Shown: positions 21,741 through 32,399 of the stretch, in pieces
Position numbering within the stretch: the stretch's first letter is position 1
Layout: the number at the start of each line of letters is the position of its first letter
Assembly (NCBI RefSeq): GCF_019059575.1
Contig: NW_024881711.1
Coordinates: 372,001-436,000 of the forward strand
DNA from: Amphibalanus amphitrite
Lineage: Eukaryota > Arthropoda > Thecostraca > Balanomorpha > Balanidae
Reading direction: 5' to 3'
DNA: 64,000 nucleotides
Made by a program: the position numbers and the translations under genes
The notes under the pieces: generated by a model
The model's database searches: none
Seen by the model: the letters and a program-made list of their open reading frames with translations, nothing else
What the model was told of the DNA's origin: nothing

Positions 21741-22252
21741 TTAAAGGAAAAGGGCCACCTTTAACATGGGGATTGAAACTGAGATAGCCATCTTGTAGCC
21801 CGTGTCCGAAAACCAATCTGAATACCTCCTTACGGCCGATTTCGGCCTCCATTCGTAGTTATCGGCAATTTTAAAAGAAAATATGCCAGGAATGCGTCCT
21901 TATCCCAGGAATGCGTTCTTATCCGACAATACAGCCACCCGCGGCGAGGCTTTGGTTTTTTACCAATCAGCTCCAACCAGCTCAGCTTTAACCAATCAGC
22001 TTATCTGACACAATCCGACGAGTCTGTCTTCTGAACGCTGATTGGCTTGAGTGTGACGTCATCGCTATGCCATCATACAGTAGGTGCCGTAGAGAGTATC
22101 AACATAGTACCAATATGTTAAATAGTTTTAAATACTTTTTCGCGAATTGTGCACTTCTAGCACCAGTTTTAAAAAGAAAATGAAAAATAATAATGTCAAA
22201 ATGAAAAACAACGATATCTTCATATTTCACGAAGGTGGCCCTTTTCCTTTAA
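21741..22252 (+). mobile_element. 512 bp TTAA MITE, copy 2
   Basis: Same as 10553-11064 with only scattered substitutions. It sits in the host motif gtccc-TTAA and shares its right TTAA with the next MITE. Confidence 0.9.
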
Positions 22253-22696
22253 AGGAAACAGTCCACTTTCCTGAAATCAGCATTTTGCTATTGATTTATG
22301 ATTTTTTATGCTTAAAATAATCATGAAATAAAATAAAACCTTTTTGTAAAAACAATTATTTTCTATATTTTAATATAGGACGAACTATATTCTATGTAAA
22401 ATAATGTTTGACGCGGAAGCTTATTACGCATTGACCAATCATATTGCGTAGCTCAAACCTACGCATACTGCATTGGCTGTAAGCAGCACGCTGATTGGCT
22501 GACGATGACGTGGCTGCATTCCTGTGCAAGGCACGCATTCCTCTACAAGGCACTCTTTTCGGAACGAGAAATGGAATATCTTCGTCTAGGGTGATCGTTG
22601 AGCCGTAAAAGCTCCTGATTTGTGCTAGTCTCAGCTCAAGCTACGAAACTGCTATTCCAACTCAAAACCCCATGTTAAGTGAACTATTTCCTTTAA
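22249..22696 (+). mobile_element. 448 bp TTAA MITE of a second family
   Basis: TTAA plus AAGGAAACAGTCCACTT; right end aagtgaactatttccttTAA type in reverse. Shares TTAA 22249-22252 with the preceding MITE. Interior has gattgg/ccaat motifs and gatgacgtgg. Confidence 0.85.
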
Positions 22697-23689
22697 CACC
22701 CCACATTGGGGTGCTAAGGGACAGTGATGAAAAATAATAAAAATAATATGCAGGTATATATTTTTAAAACTGTAGCAGGCATGTAAAGCACCAAATTCCA
22801 CACAAATGCTGACAATTTGATGCTTCTATCTCTAACCCTTCTTGAGTTATATAACAAAACAACTCAAAACTGTCCCTTAACATCCCGCTTTATGGTAATT
22901 TTTCACAATAATACATTATTTGACATCCTGAATCCATAAATGATACTTACACAGGGGCCCAGTAACTATTTGCAAGTTGGGGAGCATGCATAAAATAACT
23001 GACACGATGCATATGAAACAGTGGCGTAGCTAGGGGTCTAAGGGGACCCGTACCCCCCCCCCCCCATCGGGTTTAAGGGGACTCGGGTCCGAGGAACCCT
23101 GTGGCGCTATTTGGCCGCTGAGGGTTAATGATGGCTATATTTTGACTCAGAAGGGCCCCATGGGGCTCGTTAGAGCACCTCATGGGCTCTAAATAGCCAC
23201 ACTAAGATCTCCATAAGGGCCCCATGCCGGCTTCTGAGGGCCTCTTGCGGCTTTTAAGGGGCCTCGGTGGTCTCCAAAGGCCTATTACTGGCCTCTGAGA
23301 GTTCTTACCAGTCTATGAGGGGCCAGTTCTAGGGGCATTTCCCGCCTGTGATGGTCCCACACTAATTTTTCTGAGGGCCCCATAACGGCAACTGTGGGGG
23401 CCCTCATCGGCGCCTATGAGGGCCCACACCGGTGTCGCTGAGAGTTTCACACACCCAACTCTGAGTGCCTAAACCAGTGCCTATTAAAGCCCTATATCGG
23501 CAACTCTGAGTACCCAACACACCTGCGCATCTAAAGGTCACCCACCTGGTGACTTGAGGGCCCCATACGAGTGACTCTGAGAGCCCCAACGGCATCTGCC
23601 AGTACTATGCTGGTCTCTAAGGGCCCCACAGGGCTTCTTCTGCCGACCTAAGGGCTCCTTGCCGGTCATTGGTTCGGAAGTTAGACAGG

Positions 23690-23757
23690 GGGGGCAGAAT
23701 CTGCCCCCCCCCCAGCAGGGCGCGTATGGCTGAATAGCCCAGCGGGGCGCGGGTTAA
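23690..23757 (+). mobile_element. Solo right end of a TTAA element
   Basis: gggggggcagaatctgccccccc hairpin followed by a two-part tip (agcagggcgcg ... agcggggcgcggg) and TTAA, which is shared with element F. The rest of the element is missing. Confidence 0.7.
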
Positions 23758-24644
23758 CCCTCGCATGTGTAGGGGGGGGGGGTCGGATGGACCCCCCCCA
23801 TGGTTTTTCGCGAATAACTCGCGTAAAAAGCGGCCGATCGCGACGAAACTTTCAGTACCCTCGCATTGATCAATTTGACACCTACCCTGAAAATTTCATG
23901 ACCCTGACCCAAATGACCTTTGACCTGTGACCTCTTTTCCGAGACCATGTTTGGCCGGAATCGCGATTTCGCGTATGTCGGCTCGCACTAGCCGCGTGTT
24001 TGCAAGCTTTTCGTGGTTTCAAACATTCAAACATGTGATTTGATGTTACTCCCGTGTGTGTCAAGGTCACCTGAAGGTCAGGTCAGGTCATTGACCTTTG
24101 GTGACCTCGGGTGACCTCGGGTCACTTTTTCGAGTTTTACATGTTTCTAGGCTAGTTTTTGGAGCTGAATTCGAATTTAGCAACCATTTGAACATTTACG
24201 AAGTAGTTTTGGTGACTTCGTAACATGTTACGAAGCTGTCAGAGGCGGTTGACACGTACTACGAATACCCGTCACGACGCCTACTGGTTAACCTGACCTG
24301 ACCTGACCCGACCTGGTCTAAATGCTTCAAGACATCATCTGTGATCAAAACTAACACGATATTCGTGATCAGCACCCCGAAAAACCCCTTAGCAGCCACA
24401 CTTTACGACTTTCTAACAGGTCCCGATTTTCCCGACTTTGGGTCATTGACCTGACCTGGAAGGTCAACCAATGACCTAGGACCTTAAAATTGGGTATCAT
24501 CGGCTTCCTCTCGTCACGGGCAACACGCTCGTTTTTTCCGCGAAGCTCTAGCTCGATCAGGGGCCAAACGGCAAGGGGGGGGGTCCAACCGACCCCCCCC
24601 TACACATTAGAAGCTGGCAAACGCCGCACACATGCGAGGGTTAA
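23754..24644 (+). mobile_element. AGGTCA-rich TTAA element F (891 bp, intact)
   Basis: TTAACCCTCGCATGTGTAGG at left; right tip ctacacatt...cacacatgcgaggg plus TTAA. Hairpin cores tcggatgga and tccaaccga sit between G and C runs. 23914-23933 is three TGACCT half-sites with one-base spacers. An internal TTAA (24484) in aggacc-TTAA-aattggg is the site where a sister copy carries insertions. Confidence 0.87.
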
Positions 24645-24872
24645 CCCTCGCCGGCACAGGCCATTTTGCGTCCTTCGACGGCACAACGGGGTTGGTGCAA
24701 CCCCCTCCCCCTCGCCTTAGGCCCCTCATCGAGCTAGAGCTTCGCGAAAAAAAAAAAAAAACGAGCGTGCTGCCCGTCACGAGAGGAAGCCGAGGATACC
24801 CAATTTTAACCTTCGCCCCAGTGTGGGGGGGGGGGGGCATATGTTACCACCCTGACGCGTTTTTTGCGTGTG
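24641..24872 (-). mobile_element. Two truncated TTAA element ends
   Basis: 24641-24805 matches the left end of 47450-48329 (two-part tip gcaggccattttgcgtcc) and then stops. At 24806 a further TTAACCTTCGCCCC tip and G run begins and is cut at about 24872 by the mariner-like fragment. Confidence 0.7.
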
Positions 24873-24875
24873 AAT

Positions 24876-25151
24876 AAAAAACCGCGGGGGATTCCCCTGC
24901 AAGAGCTTGAAAGCTGGTAATCTTTTATCAGCCTCCGGCAGCTAACGGAGCGACGAAAATCGGTATGGGCAAATATTTTTGGAGATACAGCAAAGGGTTT
25001 GGTTTCCAACCTTACGAGTCAGTTGTCAAAGCATGCATATTTGTCTAGTGTGCACACAGACACCAAAACCTTAGATTTTTGGCCGGTTCTTAGGTATATG
25101 CTTTATTGGCATGGGAAATGTGTCAACGAACTTTTGAGACACCCTGTACAT
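24876..25151 (+). mobile_element. Truncated mariner-like element (right part)
   Basis: Closely matches 53455-53723 in the same orientation (ggattcccct, agcttgaaagctggtaa, ggtatgggcaaatattttt), ending ttgagacaccctgtaca. The left part is absent. Confidence 0.8.
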
Positions 25152-26540
25152 AGACCCGGGAACAGGGGGTGGGGAGCGGGGGCGCTCGTCCCCCTCCCCA
25201 ACTTAAGAGCCGAGGGGGCGGCGCCCCCTCAACATTGAGGCAGCGACAAAGGATCTTTCCTCCCTTTTCCGAACTTCTTTCCTTCTTGTTTCCTTTATGC
25301 ATCTAAACATCAACACAAGGCATTTTCCTTGCCATCTGAATGGTTTCTGCTGATACAGTATCGATTTGACAACAACTGCTGTCTGCTATTGTCATCCCGC
25401 TTTGGTTTGGGCCTGACCTTGGCCATTAATTTGGCAGGCAAGATTTTATACTGGACCATTTTGAGTCAACTTTGAGAAATACATAACGTACAACGGTGGT
25501 AAAATCGTTGCTATAGGTATAACACAGTTTACCCGCTCTGGGTGTGAGGGAGAGGTGTGGGGCAATGAGTGCACTGACGTGGCGCCCTCGGAAGGCCGGT
25601 ATGGGATTACAGCTCAGCGACACTAAGGGCTTGTGTGGTGCCTTCTGTTATCAGTAGCACCCTCAGAATCACCGGCGTAGGGCCCTCAGAGCCGCCAGTA
25701 AGGGGCCTTTAGAGGCACTGATGTGGGGCCGGCGTGGGCGCTCAGAGGTGCTTGTGTGATTCTCTCGGAGGCACCGGTAACTGGTAAGGGACCTTACAGA
25801 CGTTGCTGTGGGCCCTCATAGACGCTGGTGTGGAGCCGTTACAGACGGGTGTGGGGCCTTTGGAGCTGCTGACAAGAACCCTCTACAAGCCGACAGGGGG
25901 TTCTCAATGACCGGCAAGGAGCCCTTAGGTCGGCAGAAGAAGCCCTGTGGGGCCCTTAGAGACCAGCATAGTACTGGCAGACGCCGTTGGGGCTCTCAGA
26001 GTCACTCGTGTGGGGCCCTCAAGTCACCAGGTGGGTGACCTTTAGATGCGCAGGTGTGTTGGGTACTCAGAGTTGCCGATATAGGGCTTTAATAGGCACT
26101 GGTTTAGGCACTCAGAGTTGGGTGTGTGAAACTCTCAGCGACACCGGTGTGGGCCCTCATAGGCGCCGATGAGGGCCCCCACAGTTGCCGTTATGGGGCC
26201 CTCAGAAAAATTAGTGTGGGACCATCACAGGCGGGAAATGCCCCTAGAACTGGCCCCTCATAGACTGGTAAGAACTCTCAGAGGCCAGTAATAGGCCTTT
26301 GGAGACCACCGAGGCCCCTTAAAAGCCGCAAGAGGCCCTCAGAAGCCGGCATGGGCCCTTATGGAGATCTTAGTGTGGCTATTTAGAGCCCATGAGGTGC
26401 TCTAACGAGCCCCATGGGGCCCTTCTGAGTCAAAATATAGCCATCATTAACCCTCAGCGGCCAAATAGCGCCACAGGGTTCCTCGGACCCGAGTCCCCTT
26501 AAACCCGATGGGGGGGGGGGGTACGGGTCCCCTTAGTTTT

Positions 26541-27038
26541 TCGTCAATAACTTCGATCAAATTGAGCTAGCGAGTCGGGAAAGCCACCATTGGACTAAGG
26601 AAGACCTGGCGAATCGAATGATATGCGACAAGACCTCTTTTGACCAACTTCGTGACCTGGGGGTGCTGACCTGACCGTGACCTGAGGTCAACAACCTAAG
26701 CTGACCTGACCCAAACAAAAAGCATAACATTCGATGCGCCTGAGCGAGGCAAACACGATGCTGCCAAAATCGCGGTTCTGCGGCCGTTTTTTGCGAAGTT
26801 ATTCACCAAAAACTGAACCGCACCTTGGGGCACTTGACCTGACCTCAGAGGTCACCGGTTGACCTAGAACCTTAAAATCGGGTACCAATCTCTGCGTCTC
26901 GTAACGGCGCACACGCTCGTTTTTCCCCAACGCGCTAGCTCCACCAGGGGCGAAACGGCGAGGGGGGGTCGTACCCGCCCCCCCCCCCCCCCTCGGTCGG
27001 CGCGTATGTAGAAAACCAATAGGTCCGGCGAGGGTTAA
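26541..27038 (+). mobile_element. Truncated AGGTCA-rich TTAA element H
   Basis: Reverse counterpart of element B: gctagcgagtcgggaaagcc, then cgaatgatatgcgacaagacc, ggtca blocks, and a two-part right tip (cgcgtatgtagaaaaccaat then ggtccggcgaggg) plus TTAA. Its left end is lost. Confidence 0.78.
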
Positions 27039-28119
27039 AGGTAGTGTGCCAGCTTTCCTGGGCCGTATGGAGTTAATAGCCCAGATAAGGAGAACCGGAT
27101 TTTTAGAACTTATCCATACCTTCAAAACTCATGGAAACGTCTTAAATTCTTCAAATTTTGAGTACCCCAGTGCGAAATTCGCCCCGTCGCGACGGGTTGT
27201 CGGTCGTACCCCAACCACATTTCACACCACTATGAACAATAAATGCACACACTGAAATCGCTATTACCGATAGGCTCATCCAATCAAGTTTCGATAAACC
27301 CGTTCATCATCATCTCCTGCGGTTTCGAACACGCCTGTTCGGTGGTGCGGTAGACCGCGCCCAAAGCCAGGGCCCCGGTAACGTGAGGTAGCCGAGTCGG
27401 GGCAGCGTGTGCTGACCCAAGCCGGGGCCGCGCGTCCCCCCGGTGTCATGTGATAGCCCGGGGCTGCCCGGGGATGCGGTAGACCGCGCCCAAAGCCGCG
27501 GCCCCGGCTTGGGTCAGCGCACGCTGCCCCGACTCGGCTACCTCACGTTACCGGGGCCCTGGCTTTGGGCGCGGCTTCTGCTCATACTTTGTGGTGCGGT
27601 TCTGGTGCGTCGGGCCGCGCGCTCTGACTTCGGGCAAGAAAAATGCGTCAGCTGATCATTGTCATTTCTGCCACTTTCATGTGGTGAGAATGGGTCATAA
27701 CTTTAGAGACGGCTGTTTCATATCAATTATTTTACATAAAATAATATTTCAAACCATAAATTAATGTTCGACAGCCAAATTAAAGAAACAATACCAATAC
27801 AGGCTTACAGTTTAAATTCGACATTGTGTTGTCTACGATTAGACAGCTGATAACTCATTACCGTACGTCGTAACTCTATAATGACCTTTGCTTATTGTCA
27901 CATGTGCGCCGCATTCGCGATTGTTGCCGACGCCTGTTTGCAGGTCAGCCCACTACAGTTGTTATACATATCGAAAAACCGATAAACTTTTAGGCGAAAA
28001 AAGCACTATTTTAGGCCCATTTTTTGATTTTTTTTTTGCGATATTAGGTAAAAACAGAAGCTTCTTATCCTAGGAAAAATAAAATGGGAAATTATTGGAA
28101 GGTGGCACACTACCTTTAA
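27035..28119 (-). mobile_element. 1.08 kb non-autonomous TTAA element, copy 2
   Basis: Reverse copy of 3178-4260 with the same internal GC-rich inverted repeat. It was inserted exactly at the terminal TTAA of element H (gcgaggg-TTAA). Confidence 0.88.
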
Positions 28120-29216
28120 AGGCCCATCTTACCAGCAAAAAAAAAAAAAATCACATGCATGATAATCATTTGCCAAAGGGCTCTCTACGCATGAAACGCC
28201 AGCCGGTCAAGAAACTGGCGAACGATACGATCTTTCTATTGCTTGAATTATGTTCAATGAAAATTTCAGGAGACATAAATCTTAATCTTATAGCTACTGG
28301 GCGCCCGGAGCATTCGCTAGCATTCTATTGCTAGCTGCATTACCAACATCACATTTGCATTACTTTGGGTTCACCATAGTTGACAGTAGATGAGCCGGCC
28401 ACACCAAACCCATGCCTCATTATCCTTTCCTTCCAAGCAGCCAACTGCCAAGCTAACCGGCCGCCCGGCCCACCACCGCGATATGGAACAACGCTGGAGT
28501 GTGCCATTTGCCTGTGGCAGTGCCCCACCGCGCTGGGGCTGTTTGACAGGTCACCCGCACCGTGATCTCGCCACCCGCCCCACCCCCACCCCCCATCGGG
28601 CCCAGCTCGGTAGTGATCTCTCCTTGAATCTCACATGGACTTGTAGGGGGGCCTCTCTCCTCATTCGCCCTGGGCTCTGTCTGGTTGGCCCCGGAGCGGG
28701 TCGGCTCTGTGCGGACTTTGATCTCTGCCGTCCGCCCTCGGTGAGGAGTGCATTTAGCGAGGCCATTTGAGGCAAGTCAGTCTTTGGCGAACACACAGGC
28801 ACTGCATCATTGGGTTTCACCGCCACAAAAAAACACAGGGGGGCAGTTAAGCGTTTGTTCTGGATCCCTCGGGCATGGTCCATCCCTGAGGATAATAAAA
28901 GGGTGCTAGGTGGTCGAACTGATTAACCTAAGCGCAATTGCTCCCGCAGACACTCATCCAGTCTCACACACTTTCACTCATCTGACTCAAACTTGTCCGT
29001 ATTGCCAAACTGCGACGTCTCGCTTCCCTCCCCCTTTTCCTATCCCTGCAGTCGATCCCACGTCCTAAATTACCTCGGCTCTGGAGTACCCTTGGAACCT
29101 TTGAACTTCCACTCTGCCGATCGGAGTTAATCGAAACACATCAATGAATTCTACACGTTCCGCCTAATGGGCCCTTTCTACTCATCGATGGTCTACATTT
29201 GGGATCACAAAGCACG
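28120..29216. other. No gene recognised
   Basis: 28380-28760 is GC-rich with open frames on both strands but no domain. 28890-28900 has a TATA-like ataaaaggg that could belong to a promoter or an element; nothing downstream supports a gene. Confidence 0.4.
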
Positions 29217-30138
29217 TCTTACTACGTATTATCTCGCGTCTTACTGCATCTCCCGACGACTTACGGCGTATAACTCGCGTCTTACAGCGTCCTTGCCCTA
29301 TAACGACTTAGTGACGACTTACAGCGTATAATTCGCGTCTTACGGTGTCGTCCCCCGATAACCGGCGTATAATCGCGACTTACGGTATCTCTATCCGATC
29401 ACCTGCGGTTATTCGCGTCTTACCGCGTCCTTGCCCTATGATGACGACGTGACGACTTACAGCGTATATTTCGCGCCTTATTACGGCTGGCACCGCTTTA
29501 TTGCGTATTCGCGACTTACGGCGCGTACCGTCCTGGAACCGGGACTAGCGTCTTACGGCGTAACTTTCCGAGGCACCTCGTATTAAACTGCCGTCGCAGC
29601 CTACCTAAATAAACAAATGCACAATGTCCCCCAAATTACCCGACTCACCGCGATGTGGATCCGTTCATCGACTAACTGCGGTCACTGGGTTACCATTGTA
29701 TCGCATATAACGTTCTCTGCCGCTCTGCCGATGGCATCCACCCTGCCAGTGATGGATACGTCCGAGCTTGACGCAGGCCCTTCCTATATTTAAATTTTAC
29801 CCGAACTCTACTGGAGTTATTCCCGAACCTATCGAGGTGTAAGTACCAGTGAGGGACCTATGTTGGCGACTTACGGTGTCTCCCCGATCACCTGCGTATC
29901 GCGTCTTACGGTGTCTCCCCGACCACCAGCGTATCGCGTCTTACGGCGTCTCCCCGACCGCCAGCGTATATCGCGCCTTACGGTGTCTCCCCGACCACCA
30001 GCGTATCGCGTCTTACGGTGTCTCCCCGACAACCAGCGTATATCGCGTCTTACGGTGTCTCCCCGACTACCAGCGTATATCGCGTCTTACAGTGCCGCCC
30101 TCCGGTCACAAGCGTATGTTCGCGCTTTACTGCGTGCT
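29217..30138. repeat. CGTCTTACGG-type tandem array (about 0.9 kb)
   Basis: Degenerate in its first part and regular at 29860-30085, where units of about 35 bp read cgcgtcttacggtgtctccc plus cgaccaccagcgtat. Open frames through it (YRVLRCLPDHQR repeats) are products of the array. Confidence 0.85.
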
Positions 30139-30484
30139 CCTAGGTGTCTTAGTGTCCCGTTTCCGTTTGCTCCCATGTAACTAGACTTGGACGTTTTTCA
30201 GGTCCCTTCTCCCCAATGATGCGTCCTTACCGGCAGAACTTAACGCGCAGGGGCGTGGTCGCATGCTCCTTCCTCTCTTCCGCCCGGGCTAAACACGTCT
30301 TATTATGTCGTACGTTCCATTCCTGTCAGGGGTCTCGTTTCTAATCCTAGGTTCCTGGTTATATGTGCGAGAATATCATGTCTACGCGGTGGGCGAATCG
30401 TGAATCCTCCAGCCTCCGAAACTTGTCTCCCGTTCCCGCCTGAGTGACTGTACGTACGTGTAGCTGCGTGTTCATCGTAAGGGT
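30139..30484. other. No gene recognised
   Basis: Spacer between the two repeat arrays; nothing identifiable. Confidence 0.5.
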
Positions 30485-30576
<92 letters not shown>

Positions 30577-30668
30577 TAGAGAAAAGAGAGAGAGAAAAGG
30601 GAGAGAGAGGAAGCGAGAGATAACGAAGGAGGAAGAGAGAGAGATAACGAAGGGGAGAGAGAGAGAGA

Positions 30669-30723
<55 letters not shown>

Positions 30724-30728
30724 GGAGA
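30485..30728. repeat. (GA)n microsatellite, about 240 bp
   Basis: Nearly pure ga dinucleotides with gggaga, gata and gaagga interruptions in the middle. The opposite strand reads as a Ser/Leu run, which is not a gene. Confidence 0.97.
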
Positions 30729-32399
30729 GTGTAGAGGATTCAATCAGAACACTATTGGCAGCGGAGGAATAATCAGCGTCAGCGGTGCTTTACCGTGCAC
30801 GGCCCCTCCTGGTGAACGTCACGAGTAAAGGCCCTTTGTTACGAATGGAACGGCCTCCAGCCCGATAGATATCTATTATGTTGTTCACTACGAAACCATT
30901 TCCGTCACACTACGAAACCATAATTATCATGCCGATACCGAATGAAATGCCTAATCACGAAATTACCAAAGCCACACAAAACAAGGATCACCAACCTTAT
31001 GCCGAAATTGCTGCTAATTGACTTTAATGAGTTGCAATTACATCCCCAATATTCATCGTAGCAAAATCCTAACGATCGAGGGAACGCTGATTCAAAAGAT
31101 AGAACCGTAGCGGGGCTTATAAAGTCCCTCCCCTAAAGGCTTTGGCCTGGAAAATAGTGATAATTGCGAGCGTTTGCACTTAACAATTGATAAGCACCTT
31201 TGCCTACTACGTTGATTTCAATTTCACTGGACTTCACTTTTACGGCAATTCCGGTACGCAAAGTTTAACAATAAACCTGAATACAAGAAAACTGGTTTTA
31301 TTCAATCAATAGCACATTATCGAGTTTGCATATTTTTCCCAATTTACGTCTCGTTTTCATATCGACAATTTCCCAAAAAAAAAACTTAATTAATGACGCT
31401 CTAGCAATGTTACATAGCTGGTAGGTCTCGCCAGGAGATTAGCCCGCAAAAAGATTCACGGCCGAGAACTGTCGAATGCCTTGAGGTGCCGGGTGATAAA
31501 TCATGAAAAAACTATCCTTGTTTACTGTGAAACTCAAATTTATGCACGGAGGTTTCGCGAAACCCAAATATAAGTTGATGGCCAGTCTTTCCCTTAGACT
31601 CGAGCTAATTCTCGTAATTGCAAACTCTAAGTGTTAGCGAAACCGGCTTCTGTTTCAATGACTTTCCATCATCACGTTACCCTGAGGCCATCGGTCATCT
31701 ACACAAGCCGGGTTGACGGCGATCAGTTCTAAACAAGTGTTCTATTACTGAGATCCTTGTGGCCAAGAGCGGTCTAATTAGTTGTTGATCGGGTCGTGCT
31801 CAATTGAAGATATCGCCAATTGTTAGCTATGCAAAACCTGTCCGTATCTTTAATGTCCTAGATGGGAATTTATTGCCGGCTGCGAAATCAAGACTTAAAT
31901 TCAGCATCCCCTTGTCTAAATGATTCTCTAAATGATACCTTCTGCCTATCATAGAGCGAAACCGGGAATAGAAGACTCTGTAAGTTATGTTACTTGACTA
32001 TTAACCCTGTCGGCTTGTCTTAACGTCGATCAGGCATCTCACATACATATTCTCTACCTGTCAGTATCTGAGCGTAATCGTGGTCGGCTCGGCCCCCTTG
32101 AAAGTGTCGTGTCTGTCCTGCAGACGGCACTACGGTCGCGTGTCACGCCGGTAACCGAGGAGGGCTCGGCTTATCGTTTCTGATTCACTCCCTAGATGGC
32201 ATAAGCGTTCACTCGCATGACAGGGCGGCGGGCCGCCCAAGCGTCCCTCCCCCGGGTTAATTGCACCGCTCGGCCCCACCGGCCGGGCTACCGGGCGGAG
32301 TCCCCGCCCCCCTATTTGAGTCATCGACCCGTACGGACCAGGCGGAGCGGCAAGCATTCCTTGTGCTGAGATTATTATGGGCTGGAAAATGTGGACGGA
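30729..32399. other. No gene recognised (1.7 kb)
   Basis: AT-rich and plain to about 32080, then GC-richer. No long open frame, RNA or repeat partner in the window. Confidence 0.45.

Larger units (their letters stand above)
18791..22897 (+). mobile_element. Host element with taccgtaaaatgggg / ctgtcccttaac ends, loaded with insertions
   Basis: Left end TACCGTAAAATGGGGTGTTA then agggacag (repeated once); right end ctgtcccttaacatcccgctttatggta. The motif ggggtgctaagggacag recurs inside (19195, 22710). The interior is interrupted by TTAA elements C and D and by a pair of TTAA MITEs. A duplicated internal segment (about 19260-19332 joined to 21354 onwards, against 22775-22875) shows the empty site for element C. 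Confidence 0.75.
23022..26540. mobile_element. 3.5 kb element with very long inverted repeats made of GGGCCC-type minisatellite
   Basis: Left tip agtggcgtagctagggg. Left arm about 23041-23673 and right arm about 25902-26535 are near-identical inverted copies, themselves degenerate units around agggccccat / gagggcc of roughly 35 bp; the right side continues the same units back to about 25620. Between the arms lie TTAA elements (23754-24872), a mariner-like fragment and 25150-25620 of plain sequence. The right tip is cut off where the next element begins. Confidence 0.75.

Noticed and set aside
28390-28883. Overlapping 110-126 codon frames on both strands
   Set aside because: GC-rich DNA with mutually antisense open frames and no recognisable domain or splice structure.
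30303-30743. 146-codon Ser/Leu-rich open frame
   Set aside because: It is the translation of the (GA)n microsatellite.
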